Positions 5,489 to 6,354 of a stretch of DNA of 6,354 nt are shown here, piece after piece. This DNA is from CAYWNK01 sp047639615. Its GTDB lineage: Bacteria; Planctomycetota; UBA1135; GCA-002686595. The notes beneath the pieces are model-generated. The model saw only the letters and a program-made list of their open reading frames with translations. It was not told the origin of the DNA and ran no database searches. Position numbers and translations under genes: made by a program. The DNA is taken from NCBI GenBank assembly GCA_047639615.1, contig JBLIOL010000306.1, positions 1 through 6,354 on the forward strand. The letters run 5' to 3'. Positions within the stretch are counted from its first letter, which is position 1, and each line of letters begins with the position of its first letter.

Positions 5489-6196
5489 CTAGTTCTGGAT
5501 GGTTGTTCCGAGGGCCTCGCCGCGCACTACGCGCTCGAGATTGCCCTCCACAAAAAGATCGAAGACGACCACGGGGATGTCATTCTCCTGACACAGGGTG
5601 GTAGCCGTGCCGTCCATCACCCGCAGGCCCATCTCGAGCACCTGCTGGTGGGTCAGGCTATCAAAACGCTCGGCGTTCGGATCCTTCTTCGGGTCGGCGG
5701 AGTAGACCCCGTCCACCTTGGTGGCTTTGAGCAGCACCTCACAGCCCAGCTCGCTGGCTCGCAGAGCCGCTGCCGTGTCCGTGGTGAAGAAGGGGTTGCC
5801 CGTGCCTGCAGCCAGGATCACCACGCGCCCACGCTTGAGGTGCGCATCGGCGCGCCGGCGCACGAAGGGCTCGGCTACTTGCTTGATTTCGAGGGCGGTC
5901 ATGACGCGCGTCTCGATGCCCTCCTGTTCGATGGCATCGGAGAGCGCCAAGCCGTTGATGACCGTGCCCAGCATGCCCATGTAGTCAGCCGTGGCACGAT
6001 GCCCGCCCAGGCGGCTGAATTCTGCTCCGCGCAGGATGTTGCCGCCGCCGCAGACCAGGGCTACCTCTACCCCGAGCCCCACGACTCGTGCGATTTGCTT
6101 GGCCATGGACTGGACCCCTGCGGGGTCGATGCCGTGACCGGAATCCGGCTGGCCGAGGGCCTCGCCGGAGAGTTTGAGAAGGATGCGGTGGTACAT
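5489..6196 (-). CDS. pyrH: Uridylate (UMP) kinase
   Basis: This 235-residue cytoplasmic enzyme phosphorylates UMP to UDP with ATP, the committed step toward UTP and CTP. It is a typical-length member of the bacterial PyrH amino-acid-kinase family, normally hexameric and regulated by GTP and UTP. Visible signatures are ILLKLSGEAL (5-14), the nucleotide loop CGGGNILRG (49-57), the UMP-binding RATADYMGMLGTVINGLAL (67-85), GTGNPFFTTDTAAALRA (131-147), KATKVDGVYSADPKKD (157-172) and the C-terminal VMDGTA (193-198). ATG 6196 matches the family N-terminus (xYxRILLKLSGE). No clear Shine-Dalgarno site precedes it. It is the first gene of the leftward unit visible here and lies 29 bp before frr. tsf, which often precedes pyrH, is not visible in the remaining 158 bp. 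Confidence 0.98.
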   Translation of the reverse strand: MYHRILLKLSGEALGQPDSGHGIDPAGVQSMAKQIARVVGLGVEVALVCGGGNILRGAEFSRLGGHRATADYMGMLGTVINGLALSDAIEQEGIETRVMTALEIKQVAEPFVRRRADAHLKRGRVVILAAGTGNPFFTTDTAAALRASELGCEVLLKATKVDGVYSADPKKDPNAERFDSLTHQQVLEMGLRVMDGTATTLCQENDIPVVVFDLFVEGNLERVVRGEALGTTIQN

Positions 6197-6273
6197 GGAG
6201 CAGGGCTGGGTTCCGCAGAGGATAGGGACTGCCGCCCCAGGATCAGCACGAGATGTGCCCTAAAGCTAGGAAC

Positions 6274-6331
6274 GCCCCGAACAACCGCAATAAGCTCGGG
6301 GCCGCAAACAGACATGCTGGATTCGGCCCCG
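6274..6331 (-). promoter_or_regulatory. Two overlapping, mutually exclusive inverted repeats in the pyrH leader
   Basis: In minus-strand order, CGGGGCCG (6331-6324) pairs perfectly over 8 bp with CGGCCCCG (6304-6297) across a 19-nt loop. The overlapping GCCCCGAGC (6302-6294) pairs with GTTCGGGGC (6282-6274) over 9 bp with one G-U pair across an 11-nt loop. The middle segment cannot be in both hairpins at once. There is no U-tract after the second hairpin (GTTCCTAGC follows), so it is not a convincing terminator. It could be the end structure of an upstream gene, a 5' leader element for pyrH, or chance in GC-rich DNA. Confidence 0.35.
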
Positions 6332-6354
6332 GCGGAGGTCGGAGCCGCACCTCC

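Noticed and set aside
6197..6354. C-terminal end of tsf or another gene upstream of pyrH
   Set aside because: None of the three minus-strand frames resembles EF-Ts. One frame stays open into pyrH, but its sequence has no recognisable family features.
6334..6354. GGAGGT...ACCTCC inverted repeat at the right edge as a terminator
   Set aside because: A 6-bp stem with a 9-nt loop and no T-run visible, cut off by the window edge; too little to support.

Overview
The window looks like chromosomal DNA of a GC-rich bacterium (roughly two-thirds G+C by eye). I favour Planctomycetota. This rests on the Trm112-type protein with an ACPETH motif in place of the usual two-cysteine pair, the EboE-type gene beside it, and the pyrH-frr order. 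The assignment comes from family resemblance only. Shine-Dalgarno sites are mostly absent or weak, except before frr, and GTG/TTG starts seem to be used.

Layout. (1) Positions 1-653, minus strand: a Trm112-like small protein followed 5 bp later by the N-terminal 129 codons of an EboE-family TIM-barrel protein that runs off the left edge. (2) Positions 654-709: a short divergent promoter region with a palindromic CTATAG. (3) Positions 710-4241, plus strand: a tight three-gene unit with gaps of 12 and 25 bp. It encodes an unrecognised protein with an N-terminal hydrophobic segment, an Xaa-Pro aminopeptidase (M24B, all metal ligands present), and a multi-pass membrane protein. (4) Positions 4242-4741: a 500-bp convergent intergenic region without a supported gene. 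It is nearly filled by ten tandem copies of a 39/42-bp unit, bounded on the tRNA side by a strong intrinsic terminator that reads on the minus strand. (5) Positions 4742-6196, minus strand: pyrH (UMP kinase), frr (ribosome recycling factor) and tRNA-Lys(UUU), probably one transcription unit ending at that terminator. (6) Positions 6197-6354: the pyrH leader, with inverted repeats but no gene I can support.

How the genes fit together. pyrH-frr-tRNA-Lys is a housekeeping module for pyrimidine nucleotide supply and translation. The Xaa-Pro aminopeptidase is ordinary peptide turnover, and its two partners are uncharacterised. The Trm112-like/EboE pair may be the edge of an ebo-type locus. The most unusual element is the tandem array. 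Its unit shares one arm and the hairpin core with the adjacent terminator, and the last three units, like the two preceding triplets, form 120-bp blocks. This suggests that a terminator region between two convergent operons has expanded by tandem duplication.
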